From contig QCFB01000002.1 in the NCBI GenBank assembly GCA_003280345.1, forward strand, positions 82,611-146,610: a stretch of 64,000 nt of DNA, read 5' to 3'. The notes beneath the pieces were generated by a model. The model had not been told where the DNA came from, ran no database searches, and saw nothing but the letters and a program-made list of their open reading frames with translations. The translations under genes were made by a program, and so were the position numbers. Positions 39,985 through 48,548 of the stretch are shown here, piece after piece (the stretch's first letter is position 1; the number at the start of each line of letters is the position of its first letter). The DNA comes from Prochlorococcus sp. AG-363-A16. Its GTDB lineage: Bacteria > Cyanobacteriota > Cyanobacteriia > PCC-6307 > Cyanobiaceae.

Positions 39985-40031
39985 GTTTTAAAAGAGGAGA
40001 AAAGTCATTCCAGAATCTCCTCTTTTAAAAC
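39985..40031. terminator. 16-bp perfect inverted repeat, likely bidirectional terminator
   Basis: Arms at 39985-40000 and 40016-40031 are perfect inverted copies (start GTTTTAAAAGAGG) around a 15-base loop. The outer arm bases are A/T runs and the inner part is GAGGAGA, so an RNA hairpin is predicted on either strand. It lies between the stops of the plus gene at 39780-39956 and a minus small frame at 40052-40210, fitting a terminator shared by convergent genes. Confidence 0.6.
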
Positions 40032-40051
40032 AAGCATTGGTTTTCTAATCG

Positions 40052-40210
40052 TTATCGATCATATTCTCTTGCCCAAGAATCTTCATAAGTGTCTTGGGCA
40101 AGAGGTTTTTCCGCATCTGATGAAGCAAAAACTATTGGAGCAAGACCGATGCTATCTCCATAGAAAGAACTTGATGCCTCTAGCATTCCAAGGAAAAGGA
40201 TCTTAAGCAT
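40052..40210 (-). CDS. candidate 52-residue small protein
   Basis: An unlisted short frame reads MLKILFLGMLEASSS at its start, with a hydrophobic opening (about residues 3-10), then IGLAPIVFAS, then an acidic tail ending AREYDR. A GGGG lies about 5 bases before the ATG. It ends 20 bp before the 39985-40031 hairpin. The coding stretch for residues near 36-48 holds a 13-base perfect inverted repeat (40066-40078 and 40092-40104). Composition looks like a small exported or membrane-linked protein; no homologue is recognised. Confidence 0.45.
   Translation of the reverse strand: MLKILFLGMLEASSSFYGDSIGLAPIVFASSDAEKPLAQDTYEDSWAREYDR
40066..40104. repeat. 13-bp perfect inverted repeat
   Basis: CTCTTGCCCAAGA at 40066-40078 and its exact reverse complement at 40092-40104, with a 13-base spacer. 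On the plus strand it is followed by GTTTTT, like an intrinsic terminator; on the minus strand it falls inside the candidate 52-residue frame. It may be terminator, attenuation element or chance coding symmetry. Confidence 0.5.
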
Positions 40211-40378
40211 TGAGCCCCAAAACAAGTTTAGCTATCCAGAGGAAACCTCATATCAGCTAAAATTGCGATCAAGAATACAAATTTCTTAATTGAGGAGTTA
40301 TACCTATTATGAATTGTCTATTTTATAAAAAATAGTCTTGAAGGAAAAGAGTTATTCAGAATGAATTTTTTTTACTCA
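40211..40378. other. AT-rich gap with no gene seen
   Basis: About 170 bp upstream of the candidate 52-residue frame and downstream of the pentapeptide gene's terminator. No frame longer than a few codons is convincing. It probably contains the promoter of the minus small frame. Confidence 0.35.
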
Positions 40379-40414
40379 TTAAAAAAATGACCAGGCAAAA
40401 GAATTCTGCCTGGT
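40379..40414 (-). terminator. intrinsic terminator of the pentapeptide-repeat gene
   Basis: ACCAGGCA at 40390-40397 pairs with TGCCTGGT at 40407-40414 (8 bp, 9-base loop). On the minus strand it is followed by TCATTTTTTT, a good U-tract. It lies 33 bp after the stop of the gene at 40448-41008, as expected of an intrinsic terminator. Confidence 0.75.
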
Positions 40415-40447
40415 TATTTTGTGGAACTCAACTCAAACCCAATGATT

Positions 40448-41008
40448 TTAAGAACCAAATTCTGGGTTTAACTTGTTGTTCTTTGATCCAGTAGCTGGAA
40501 CATAGCTGTTATTAATTGATCCGCAGCCAAGACTTTCAGCAGTTTTACCAGCGGCCCTTTCACATAAAGCTTTCTGCTGAGATGCATCTAGGACAGCATC
40601 ACTGAAATCAGTCCCATCGATCACTGCACCATCAAATCTGCTTTTAAGCAGGTCAGAGCCAGTGAAGTCGGCACCTGAAAGATCTGCATTATCGAAGCGA
40701 ACTGCATACGCAATGACGTTCTTTAGGTTTGCTCCACTAAAATTGGCATTCCTGGCATCAGTAACACTGAAGAAGGATCCTTGAAGATCAGCATCCCCTA
40801 AATCCTTACCAGAAAGGTCGTATTTGACGTATTCCTGATTTTGCAGGTTTTTACCGTGCAAATTTGTATCAGGGCCGTCCACTGATGATGGATCACTAGG
40901 ATAAAGAGCACCTACAGACATCGGACTGACACTGAGGGCAACTAGCACTGGCAACAAGATCAAGAGTCTTGTCAGGGAATGTTTAAAGGAAGAAAAAAGA
41001 GAGGCCAT
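40448..41008 (-). CDS. exported pentapeptide-repeat protein
   Basis: 186 residues with a signal sequence (FKHSLTRLLILLPVLVALSV, cleavage near MSVGA). Repeats of the A(D/N)LxX type follow: KDLGDADLQGSFFSVTDARN, then NFSGANLKN, DLSGADFTGSDL, VIDGTDFSDAVLD. It should form a right-handed quadrilateral beta helix in the thylakoid lumen or periplasm. Two cysteines near residues 152 and 165 (ALCERAAG, SLGCGSI) may form a disulphide. Cyanobacteria have many such proteins of unknown function. Confidence 0.83.
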   Translation of the reverse strand: MASLFSSFKHSLTRLLILLPVLVALSVSPMSVGALYPSDPSSVDGPDTNLHGKNLQNQEYVKYDLSGKDLGDADLQGSFFSVTDARNANFSGANLKNVIAYAVRFDNADLSGADFTGSDLLKSRFDGAVIDGTDFSDAVLDASQQKALCERAAGKTAESLGCGSINNSYVPATGSKNNKLNPEFGS

Positions 41009-41253
41009 TGACTACGCCAGCGACTGACGGAAGCACCACACATGGATATTCTTTCATGAGGTGGTATTACCTCTATGAAGGAATCACGAACTGTTGCAGC
41101 CAGCTTTTTGCCTAATTCTTAAAAAGTCTTTCTGCGAGAAGGGATTCAAGAAATTCCTGGGTTTAACACAAGCTTTGAGTTTTTTAATTTTCTAGCTTTA
41201 TCAAGGAAAGTCTTCCATGTATTTAGCTCGCTAATTAGCAACCAAACAGCCCT
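41009..41253. promoter_or_regulatory. upstream region of the pentapeptide gene with a hairpin
   Basis: About 245 bp upstream of a minus-strand gene. TTCATGAGGT at 41053-41062 can pair with ACCTCTATGAA at 41069-41079 (10 bp, one bulge), 45-71 bp upstream of the ATG. It could be a leader or operator element. No gene was seen in the rest. Confidence 0.35.
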
Positions 41254-41533
41254 CTAACCGAATAAACGCCCACTCAGACCATCCATTTCTAAAAATACAG
41301 AAGAAAAAGCTCTCGAAAAGTTCAAAAATCGAAGCTCTTGAAGCTTCGTCTTAAGAGCTAGAAGTGAATGTTTTGGCCGAAGAATCTCCAAATAACTAGG
41401 CCAAAGAAACTTCTTCAACGCTTTTTAGATCTCCATATCCATTGATGAAGTCTTCCAAAAGCTTAAGCAGAAAAGTCGAGTGGAGTGATTCAAGAAAGTG
41501 TCGAAGCCCATCAAAAAAATCACTTTTGAACAA
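41254..41533 (-). pseudogene. likely frameshifted small gene (about 91 residues if restored)
   Basis: Two overlapping minus-strand frames read like consecutive parts of one protein: 41396-41533 (TTG start; FFDGLRHFLESLHS, then LLKLLEDFINGYGDL) and 41254-41418 (KKFLWPSYLEILRPKHSLL, then KLQELRF). They join if one base is skipped at an A5 run (minus strand; 41422-41426 on the plus strand). Both parts have protein-like composition and no internal stop. Neither has an ATG start. It could be a decayed gene, a programmed shift, or chance. No family is recognised. Confidence 0.4.
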
Positions 41534-41685
41534 AACAATGAATCAAAAGCAACTTTGACTTGAAGAAAAAATCTTGCTGCTCTTCTAAAAGAAGCATAAT
41601 TAGGACTTCCTGACTAGTTATTAAGTGCTACTGGTTTTATTAGAAATTAAGCGTGACCTTTATAAAGGATCGTAGAAAAAGTTAA
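41534..41685. other. gap with no gene seen
   Basis: About 150 bp between the frameshifted remnant and the small plus gene at 41686. AT-rich; probably holds the promoter of that gene. Nothing further was recognised. Confidence 0.35.
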
Positions 41686-41886
41686 ATGGGCGCATTTATA
41701 GTTTTTTCGACAGTGATTCTAGCAACAGGGATTCCCGCCCTGATAGCGAAAAGAGAGTATCAACTAAAAGAAAACAAAGCTCGTCTAAAAGAGCTTTTAA
41801 TTCAACTAGATCTCGACCTCCCAGTCGAGCTTGATCTTGATAGGTCTATTATCAAGTCAATAAAAACAAATCAATTTACAAACTAG
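41686..41886 (+). CDS. small membrane-anchored helical protein
   Basis: 66 residues. One N-terminal membrane helix (about 3-22, FIVFSTVILATGIPALIA), then a charged helix with ENKARLKELLIQLDLDLPVELDLD. The shape is that of an anchored coiled-coil adaptor. No family is recognised. An AT-rich region lies upstream and the ATG lacks a strong Shine-Dalgarno, so support is moderate. Confidence 0.55.
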   Translation: MGAFIVFSTVILATGIPALIAKREYQLKENKARLKELLIQLDLDLPVELDLDRSIIKSIKTNQFTN

Positions 41887-42175
41887 TCTGACTCCCTAAA
41901 ATCCGACTCTTAAAACCATAGAAATGCCCTGAGAGGATGTTGGTTTAACCAATTGAGATTATTTCAGACTTAAAAAGTAGAAATTAAGTGGAACTAATTT
42001 CCTTTAATCTGATAGAAGCAAGTAAATGAATTACTCACTGGGTCTTATTCTTCATCTTCGTTGAGTGTTGTTAGGTCGTCAGAACCCTTTCAATTTCTTG
42101 TTTTGCTAGCAGATCAACCTAACCACGATTATTTCAAGCAGAATCACATGATTTGGAGAGGCAACTTACTAAAAA
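41887..42175. other. gap with no gene seen
   Basis: Nearly 290 bp between two small plus-strand genes. No sizeable frame, palindrome or known RNA was seen. A GGAGAGG lies 17 bases before the ATG at 42176, too far for a standard ribosome binding site. Confidence 0.35.
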
Positions 42176-42601
42176 ATGCACAAGGCTAAAAAACTTTTCG
42201 AAATTGGATCAAAAGTTTTTGTTGATCTTGATCGAGTACAAGACGGCATATCTCCAATTCTGATCACCCTTCTTAAAAAAGATCCATATGGCAAGGTCCT
42301 TGATTACAAATTGACGGATGGTCAGGAAATTGGCTTCATACTGGAACTAAATAATGGTTCAAATAGCTGGTTCTTCAGTAATGAAATAAAAGCCTGTGAA
42401 GAAGAAATTAATTCTAATTCAATAACAAAATTTCAAAGCTTTCATCAAATAGATTTTCAAAAATCAACCAATTTTAATAAAAGAACTACTCGTTCCCGAA
42501 TAGTTTCTAAAAAGCCATTAGTGGGTATGAAGATAGTCGAATTATTGAACCCTATAAATTTTTCAAGGTGGCTAATTTACTCTTTAAAAGATGTTTTCTG
42601 A
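42176..42601 (+). CDS. DUF2862-like protein
   Basis: 141 residues. The first 75 carry a small beta-rich domain with IGSKVFVDLDRVQDGISPILITLLKKDPYGK and GQEIGFILELNNGSNSWFFSNEI, matching the DUF2862 pattern seen in cyanobacteria. The C-terminal 65 residues are basic and end near a hydrophobic SRWLIYSLKDVF. Function is unknown. It sits in the low-density stretch before tRNA-Ala. Confidence 0.72.
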   Translation: MHKAKKLFEIGSKVFVDLDRVQDGISPILITLLKKDPYGKVLDYKLTDGQEIGFILELNNGSNSWFFSNEIKACEEEINSNSITKFQSFHQIDFQKSTNFNKRTTRSRIVSKKPLVGMKIVELLNPINFSRWLIYSLKDVF

Positions 42602-42723
42602 AATTTCTTCCATCCCAATCTGCAAAATACATTTAACAAGTTCTAAGAATTTCAAACTCTTTTAAAAGAATTACTTTAATAATACTTCTTAGGCAAAAAA
42701 CTATTTGCAATAGTTTCTTGAAA

Positions 42724-42796
42724 TGGAGCCAAGGAGACTCGAACTCCTGACCCCCTGCATGCCATGCAGGTGCTCTACCAGCTGAGCTATGGCCCC
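42724..42796 (-). tRNA. tRNA-Ala (GGC anticodon)
   Basis: A 73-nt cloverleaf on the minus strand: acceptor GGGGCCA/TGGCTCC, D-arm GCTCAGCTGGTAGAGC, anticodon stem CCTGC/GCAGG with loop ATGGCAT giving GGC, T-arm GTTCGAGTC. Discriminator A; no CCA encoded. It reads GCC/GCU codons. Confidence 0.95.
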
Positions 42797-42861
42797 ATAA
42801 GCGGTGGTAACGCCTTAGAAGATCAGCACACCACTTAAATTCACTTTACAACGAGCCAATC

Positions 42862-43479
42862 TCAAATTTGACGCCAAACAGCCAACAATTTCCCTTGAAC
42901 CTGCACCTGATCTGCTGATAGCTCAATTGGCTCATAAGAAGGGTTTGCAGCTTCTAATCTAATTATTGAACCTTTGCGATGAAAGTGTTTGAGTGTAGTT
43001 CCACTTCCTGGAACCATTGCACTTACAACAGTTCCATTCCTTAATTGAGAGGGCTCCATCACCGGCTCCATAAGGACAACATCACCATCCGCAATATATG
43101 CATCTACCATCGAATCTCCATTAACAGTCAATGCAAACAAGCCTCTTGTTTCAAGGACTGAGTTCAAGTCAAGCCTTTCTTGTACATCATCAAAAGTTTC
43201 CACTAAACCACCTGCAGCAACAGCTCCTAACACGGGAATGCCTGAGACTAAGCCACCCAAAAGTTGAAGGGTTCTAGCCTGACCTTCCTGCCAAGTGATC
43301 CATCCTTTTTCTTGCAAATGCCTAAGCCTGCTCTGAACAGGAGCAGGGGAACGAAGTCCCATAGCCTGCATCATTTGCCTAATAGATGGACTGTGATGAT
43401 GGGTGCCGATGTAATCGGATAACCAGTCATAAAGCTCTTGCTGTGCTGTTGTCAGCATTTCTTCAGGAGGATTTTCCAC
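42862..43479 (-). CDS. lexA: LexA repressor
   Basis: SOS repressor that self-cleaves with RecA. The 205-residue protein has an N-terminal winged helix (SPSIRQMMQAMGLRSPAPVQSRLRHL split), the cleavage bond A89-G90, the catalytic S123 in NGDSM and K164 in TTLKHF. All catalytic parts are kept, unlike some cyanobacterial LexA proteins. The start GTG at 43479 is preferred here; ATG 43458 (MLTTAQQEL) is also possible. A LexA-box-like site sits 21-34 bp upstream. Confidence 0.93.
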   Translation of the reverse strand: MENPPEEMLTTAQQELYDWLSDYIGTHHHSPSIRQMMQAMGLRSPAPVQSRLRHLQEKGWITWQEGQARTLQLLGGLVSGIPVLGAVAAGGLVETFDDVQERLDLNSVLETRGLFALTVNGDSMVDAYIADGDVVLMEPVMEPSQLRNGTVVSAMVPGSGTTLKHFHRKGSIIRLEAANPSYEPIELSADQVQVQGKLLAVWRQI

Positions 43480-43499
43480 CAGAAATACACTTTCTCGTC

Positions 43500-43513
43500 A
43501 ATACATTTGTACC
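43500..43513 (-). promoter_or_regulatory. putative LexA operator upstream of lexA
   Basis: On the minus strand this reads GGTACAAATGTATT, which fits the cyanobacterial LexA-box consensus RGTACNNNDGTWCB with one mismatch. It lies 21-34 bp upstream of the lexA GTG start, the expected place for autorepression. Confidence 0.6.
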
Positions 43514-43537
43514 TACCAGATCGGGTATTGACAAGCT

Positions 43538-44494
43538 TCAGAGTCCCCCAAGCAATGCTGCCAATAAAGCCTGTTGAGCATGCAACCTGTTCTCGGCCTG
43601 ATCAAAGACTCTACTGGCATTACTTTCAATCAGTTCGGAGCTGATTTCTTCTCCACGATGAGCAGGCAAGCAATGCAAAACAATAGCTTGAGAATCTGCC
43701 TCATCCAGAAAAGTTTTGTCCATACAAAAACCTTGAAATGCCTTCTCTCTCAATTCCTGTTCTTGTTCTTGCCCCATAGAAGCCCAAACATCTGTATATA
43801 TTGCTTGAACACCTCTTACTGCCTGCATTGGATTATTAGTTATATCAATTTTGGCTCCACTAATAGCAAGGTCTCTGGCTTTATCTACAACAGATTCCGA
43901 TGGCTCAAAGCCCTCTGGACAACCAATACGTACATTTACCCCCAAAAGTGCGCCACAAATCATTAATGAATTTGCGACATTATTACCATCTCCAATATAA
44001 GCAAGAGTTACTCCTTTCAACCTCCCGAAAGTCTCTTGTATTGTCATAAAATCAGCCAAAGCCTGACAAGGATGCTCTAAATCTGTAAGAGCATTAATTA
44101 CTGGAATTGTCGCCCAATCAGCGTAATCAATTAACTCCCTTTGCTCATATGTTCTTATTGCCAAGGCATCGCAAAAACGGCTGAGAACCCTTGCTGTATC
44201 TTCTAATGGCTCTCCTCTCCCGAGCTGAGTGACCTGCGGATTTAGATCTACCGTCTGCCCTCCAAGTCTCGCCATGGCAACCTGAAAACTAACTCGAGTA
44301 CGTGTAGATGCCTTGGTGAAAATAAGCCCTAAAACACGATTACCTAGATCTATCCTCCGTGTACCATTTTTGAGCTGAACAGCCAACTCAAGCAAAGCAG
44401 AAGTTTGTTCAGATGTGAAATCTGAAGAAGAAAGAAAATCACTGCCCTTAACATGAGAAAGGACCGCAGCGACTCCATGAGAGGTTGAAGCCAT
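43538..44494 (-). CDS. argF: ornithine carbamoyltransferase
   Basis: Makes citrulline from ornithine and carbamoyl phosphate in arginine synthesis. The start is set at ATG 44494 (MASTSHGVA). The motif STRTRVSFQ binds carbamoyl phosphate, LEHPCQALADFMT contains the HPxQ signature, and VLHCLPAHRGEEI carries the catalytic HCLP. The spacing from lexA is 58 bp. It and lexA share a strand but are functionally unrelated. Confidence 0.95.
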   Translation of the reverse strand: MASTSHGVAAVLSHVKGSDFLSSSDFTSEQTSALLELAVQLKNGTRRIDLGNRVLGLIFTKASTRTRVSFQVAMARLGGQTVDLNPQVTQLGRGEPLEDTARVLSRFCDALAIRTYEQRELIDYADWATIPVINALTDLEHPCQALADFMTIQETFGRLKGVTLAYIGDGNNVANSLMICGALLGVNVRIGCPEGFEPSESVVDKARDLAISGAKIDITNNPMQAVRGVQAIYTDVWASMGQEQEQELREKAFQGFCMDKTFLDEADSQAIVLHCLPAHRGEEISSELIESNASRVFDQAENRLHAQQALLAALLGGL

Positions 44495-44562
44495 AAAAAA
44501 GGCTTTAAACAACCTTTATCGGAGATATGAGGTAACTAGTCAAGTGCAATATGTAAACGCAA

Positions 44563-46425
44563 TCATCTAGGAAGAGAAGATTGCTCAAGCATCTGCTTGA
44601 GCTCATCACCTTCTATCACTTCTTTTTCGAGGATCTTTTGAGAAATATTCTCAAGCAAACTGAGGTTATGTCTAAGAATATTTAAAGCATTTTCATGGGC
44701 ATCATCCACCAGGCTACGAACCTCCTTATCAATGGCCTGAGCTGTTGCATCACTTACTACTCGACGTGGATTGTTATTACCACCAAGAAAATTACCCCCA
44801 CCTTGTTTGTCATAAGCCAATGGTCCTAAAATTTCACTCATGCCATAGGTGCCTACCATTTGCTCAGCTAAATCAGTGGCTCGCTGTAAATCGTTAGAAG
44901 CTCCCGTAGTTATTTTTCCAAATACAATCTCCTCGGCTGACCTTCCGCCTAGCAAGGTTGCAATCTGTCCCTGAAGGTCTTCTTTTGAATTAAGAAATCT
45001 CTCTTCAGTAGGAAGCTGCAAGGTATACCCAAGCGCACTCATGCCCCTTGGAACAATTGAAATCTTGGCAACCTTGCTTCCCCCAGGCATTAGATGTCCA
45101 ACGATTGCATGTCCAACCTCGTGATAAGCAACTATCTTCTTCTCATCTTTTTGAAGCACTCGACTTTTCTTCTCAAGTCCAGCCACAACTCTTTCAATTG
45201 CTTCATTTAAATCTTGCTGCTCAACTTTGGTTCGCTTTCCTCTCGCTGCGAGCAAAGCAGCTTCATTAACCATATTGGCCAAATCCGCTCCGGCGAAGCC
45301 ACTAGTGGCTTGTGCAATTCGATCTAAATCAACACCTTCAGCCAATTTAACTTTTTTGACATAAATCTCGAGAATAGTCTTACGGCCAGATAAATCAGGA
45401 CGATCTACCAACACTTGTCTGTCAAAACGACCTGGGCGCAAAAGAGCTGCATCAAGAACTTCTGGCTGGTTAGTGGCAGCAAGAACAATGACTGGCTTGT
45501 CAGTGGAAGCAAAGCCATCCATTTCAGTTAAAAGCTGATTCAAAGTCTGCTCTCTCTCATCATTTCCTCCAACTACTCCCATAGAGCCAGATCTACTTTT
45601 ACCGATCGCATCAAGTTCATCAATAAAAATTATGCAAGGAGCTTTTTTCTTCGCCTGCTCAAACAAATCTCTAACACGTGCAGCTCCTGCTCCAACAAAC
45701 AATTCAACAAATTCAGAGCCAGAAATAATGAAAAAAGGAACGCTTGCTTCTCCTGCCACTGCTTTAGACAACAAGGTTTTTCCTGTTCCCGGAGGCCCTA
45801 CTAGCAGAACACCTTTGGGGATTCGAGCTCCAATATCTGTATATCTCTCAGGTGTCTTTAAAAAATCAACTATCTCAGTAAGTTCATCTTTCGCTTCATC
45901 AACTCCCGCAACATCTTCAAAAGTAACGCGAGATTCTTCGTCAGGTACGTAAACTTTTGCTTTGCTCTTAGTAAAGCTCAATGCACCCTGTGCGCCCCCT
46001 CCTCCCATACTTCTACGAGCAAAAAACTGAAGAACGAGAATAAAGATCAGTGGAGGGACTACCCAACTAAGAATGGTTGTAAAAATATTGGGTTTTTTAG
46101 GTGGGGCTGCGGCGAACTCAACTCCTTTGTTCTCCAATCTTTGAGGCAAATCCATATCAAAGATTGGCGTCGTTGCCAAAACTGTTGGTGCTCCTTCTTC
46201 AGGAGCAGAAAGCTCGTAACGGATTTGTTCTTGAGTGATGTAGGCCCTTTTCACTTCTCCATCATTAACTTGGTTAATGAAAAGGGAATAAGGGACCCGT
46301 GGCACTTGCATGCTCGGATTAGGGAAAAAGCTGCTTATGAGCAACAACGCACCAAACCCGATGAGAACAATATTGATGATCCCAAAGCGGCGATTCGGCT
46401 GATTTTCATCTTGGCGAATCGGCAT
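44563..46425 (-). CDS. ftsH: ATP-dependent zinc metalloprotease FtsH
   Basis: Membrane AAA protease that turns over damaged photosystem and other membrane proteins. The 620-residue protein has two N-terminal membrane helices (about 15-32 and 112-130) flanking a periplasmic/lumenal part, and an AAA module with GPPGTGKT and [11 protein letters not shown]. The second region of homology includes LLRPGRFDR. The zinc site HEVGH appears near 425, with the third ligand in the [13 protein letters not shown] region. Which of the cyanobacterial FtsH paralogues it is was not decided. Confidence 0.95.
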   Translation of the reverse strand: MPIRQDENQPNRRFGIINIVLIGFGALLLISSFFPNPSMQVPRVPYSLFINQVNDGEVKRAYITQEQIRYELSAPEEGAPTVLATTPIFDMDLPQRLENKGVEFAAAPPKKPNIFTTILSWVVPPLIFILVLQFFARRSMGGGGAQGALSFTKSKAKVYVPDEESRVTFEDVAGVDEAKDELTEIVDFLKTPERYTDIGARIPKGVLLVGPPGTGKTLLSKAVAGEASVPFFIISGSEFVELFVGAGAARVRDLFEQAKKKAPCIIFIDELDAIGKSRSGSMGVVGGNDEREQTLNQLLTEMDGFASTDKPVIVLAATNQPEVLDAALLRPGRFDRQVLVDRPDLSGRKTILEIYVKKVKLAEGVDLDRIAQATSGFAGADLANMVNEAALLAARGKRTKVEQQDLNEAIERVVAGLEKKSRVLQKDEKKIVAYHEVGHAIVGHLMPGGSKVAKISIVPRGMSALGYTLQLPTEERFLNSKEDLQGQIATLLGGRSAEEIVFGKITTGASNDLQRATDLAEQMVGTYGMSEILGPLAYDKQGGGNFLGGNNNPRRVVSDATAQAIDKEVRSLVDDAHENALNILRHNLSLLENISQKILEKEVIEGDELKQMLEQSSLPR

Positions 46426-46526
46426 ATGACAAAGAAAGTTAGTTGGCTACCAAATTAGGCGGGTCAGCCTTAAAGCGTTTGCCTTCACTGGTGTAAGAAC
46501 CGAACGTGAATCTAATAATGAGTTGG

Positions 46527-47633
46527 TTAATCCTTGTGAAAAGGCACACTAAACAACCAATCTGTACCAATTTTTCGCGTTGAGCCTGCGACAAGATCTA
46601 AAACTTGGCTCATTGAAGTAAAACCAAAATCTCCTAATGGCGTCATAGACGACTCGCCCCCTAACAATTTTGGGGCTAAAACAATAGCCAACTCCTGAAC
46701 ACAACCCTGTTCTATAGCAGCTGTTGCCAAGGAAGGTCCACACTCCCAAAGAACACGATTACAACCCTTAAGCACTAATTTCTTTAACAAATCAAGAGGT
46801 CCAGGAGAATCAAGTGAAACAAATTCAGGGGCTGATTTCATTTGCTTGATCCTCCCCTCAACAAACTCCGGTCCATGAGCAATAATCGTCCTAGCAATAG
46901 ATGTATCCCAAAGCTGAGCCTCCAGAGGTAATTCTTTTCCACTGGTAAGCACTACTCGTATTGGCTCAGGGTTAGACAACCCTCTGCTTGTTAGCAAAGG
47001 GTCGTCAGCGCGAAGAGTCCCTCCCCCAACAATGACTGCATCACACTTTGATCGAAGCCGATAAACCCAATCGCGAGCTTCCTTACAAGAAATCCACTGA
47101 CTTTTCCCATTAGGAAGTGCCACACGTCCATCTAAGCTCATCGCCCATTTGAGAACGCCCCAAGGCCGACCATTGGTAATACGAAAAATAAAAGCTCTGT
47201 TTTGAGAAAAAGCCTCCTCTTCAAGCACTCCAGTAATAACTTCTAATCCAGCTTCCTTTAAAAGACTTGCACCAAAGCCAGAGACTCTAGGGTCTGGGTC
47301 TTCCAAAGCAATAACGACTCTGCTAATACCAGAAGTCAAGATTGCTGTGGTACATGGAGGTGTTCTACCTTGATGGCAACAAGGTTCAAGAGTAACAATC
47401 AGTGTTCCACCTTTAGATTTAGTTCCTGCTTGCCGTAAAGCCCAAACCTCTGCATGAGGCTCTCCTGCCTGAGAATGAAACCCCTCCCCAACCAGCCTCC
47501 CTTCAGCATCAAGGACGACTGCGCCGACGAGTGGATTGGGGCTTGTATTGCCTTCAGCCAAAGAAGCAAGCTCAAGTGCACGCCTCATCCAAGGCGCCCA
47601 TTTTTGAATTGAGGGATCTGATTTTCTATTCAT
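46527..47633 (-). CDS. ribD: bifunctional riboflavin deaminase/reductase
   Basis: Catalyses deamination and reduction of the pyrimidine intermediate in riboflavin synthesis. Start set at ATG 47633 (MNRKSDPSIQKWAP). The N-terminal deaminase domain (about 1-140) has PHAEVWAL and PCCHQGRTPPC zinc ligands. The C-terminal reductase (about 150-368) has the GRPWGVLKWAMSLDGR motif. It overlaps the upstream DUF3122 gene by 8 bp. Confidence 0.94.
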   Translation of the reverse strand: MNRKSDPSIQKWAPWMRRALELASLAEGNTSPNPLVGAVVLDAEGRLVGEGFHSQAGEPHAEVWALRQAGTKSKGGTLIVTLEPCCHQGRTPPCTTAILTSGISRVVIALEDPDPRVSGFGASLLKEAGLEVITGVLEEEAFSQNRAFIFRITNGRPWGVLKWAMSLDGRVALPNGKSQWISCKEARDWVYRLRSKCDAVIVGGGTLRADDPLLTSRGLSNPEPIRVVLTSGKELPLEAQLWDTSIARTIIAHGPEFVEGRIKQMKSAPEFVSLDSPGPLDLLKKLVLKGCNRVLWECGPSLATAAIEQGCVQELAIVLAPKLLGGESSMTPLGDFGFTSMSQVLDLVAGSTRKIGTDWLFSVPFHKD

Positions 47634-48126
47634 CAAGATAATTCTGTTTTTTGAGAGAACGCCACTCACCAACTACATAAGGGGGGACAGGTAAGTCAGT
47701 AAAGACTTCAGGCAACATCAAGCGCAAAGGTCGGTTGTTATCTAATTCAACTAATAAGGGTGATAATTCAAATTCTGCAGCTGCCTGCCTTGGATCACTT
47801 GCCAGTTTTGAATTAGACAAAGTTATATCTTCCAACTCCCAATCACGTCGTCCTGCATGAACCTTAAGTGATGTTGGGTGCTCCAAACGAAGCGTGCCTG
47901 GATACCCGACAACCCTCAGCACAACACTTCCAGCAGGACGGTCTTCGTAATAAACAACTACTTGCCAGGTTTGATAATCAAGGTCACGAAGACTCTCTAT
48001 GCTTCTTGCAAATTTTATTCCATCTTCACCTTCATTAATTTGCAAATTGGCCTCCACAGTAGGAGGCCCAAACAAGCAAAATACCCCTACTGCGAAAAAA
48101 CACAACAAAACCCGCTTCAAAGGCAT
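47626..48126 (-). CDS. DUF3122 exported protein
   Basis: 166 residues from ATG 48126 (MPLKRVLLCFFAVGVFCLFG), chosen because it begins with a clear signal sequence; a longer frame reaches 48222. The rest is soluble and matches the DUF3122 pattern (EGEDGIKFARSIESLRDLDYQ, then WQVVVYYEDRPAGSVVLRVVG). Function is unknown. Its stop overlaps the ribD start, so it is coupled to riboflavin synthesis only by position. Confidence 0.82.
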   Translation of the reverse strand: MPLKRVLLCFFAVGVFCLFGPPTVEANLQINEGEDGIKFARSIESLRDLDYQTWQVVVYYEDRPAGSVVLRVVGYPGTLRLEHPTSLKVHAGRRDWELEDITLSNSKLASDPRQAAAEFELSPLLVELDNNRPLRLMLPEVFTDLPVPPYVVGEWRSLKKQNYLDE

Positions 48127-48187
48127 GATTTTCCAAACCCTTTTCAATGCCAAGGCTCTTAAAACCCTTTTAAGAAGTTTAGTTTCT

Positions 48188-48469
48188 CTAAACTTCTGAT
48201 TGCTCAGAATCGAGCAATGCATCCAACGTTATTGCAGAACGAACCAATGCTTGATATCTGTTCATAAGACGCCTGTTACGTTCCAACCACCTTGCTGGAT
48301 CCCTTCCATCATTCATTCCATTACTCTGACCCAATTTTGGTGTTTCATCATCCATCAATTCCAAATCTTCCTGTTGATGAATCAACGCAATCAACAGTTC
48401 ATGTAATCGCTGGCGCCGATTGGGGAAAGGAATTGTCTCTTTGTTGGATTGTGCCACTGCCTCACCCAA
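48188..48469 (-). CDS. small helical protein, conserved hypothetical
   Basis: 93 residues, mostly alpha-helical, Arg/Leu/Glu/Asp rich (RQRLHELLIALIHQQEDL, then ARWLERNRRLMNRYQAL). The start is TTG 48469 with GTG five codons in as the alternative (MAQSNKETI-like). It is divergent from cbiET and upstream of the DUF3122 gene. Such small proteins occur in picocyanobacterial genomes, but no family is recognised here. Confidence 0.62.
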   Translation of the reverse strand: MGEAVAQSNKETIPFPNRRQRLHELLIALIHQQEDLELMDDETPKLGQSNGMNDGRDPARWLERNRRLMNRYQALVRSAITLDALLDSEQSEV

Positions 48470-48548
48470 AAGCTAAACAACTTCTATTCAAATCAAAGTC
48501 AAATTCAAATGCAAAAGAAGTTTGTCGAAGCAATCAAACCAAAGCCAA

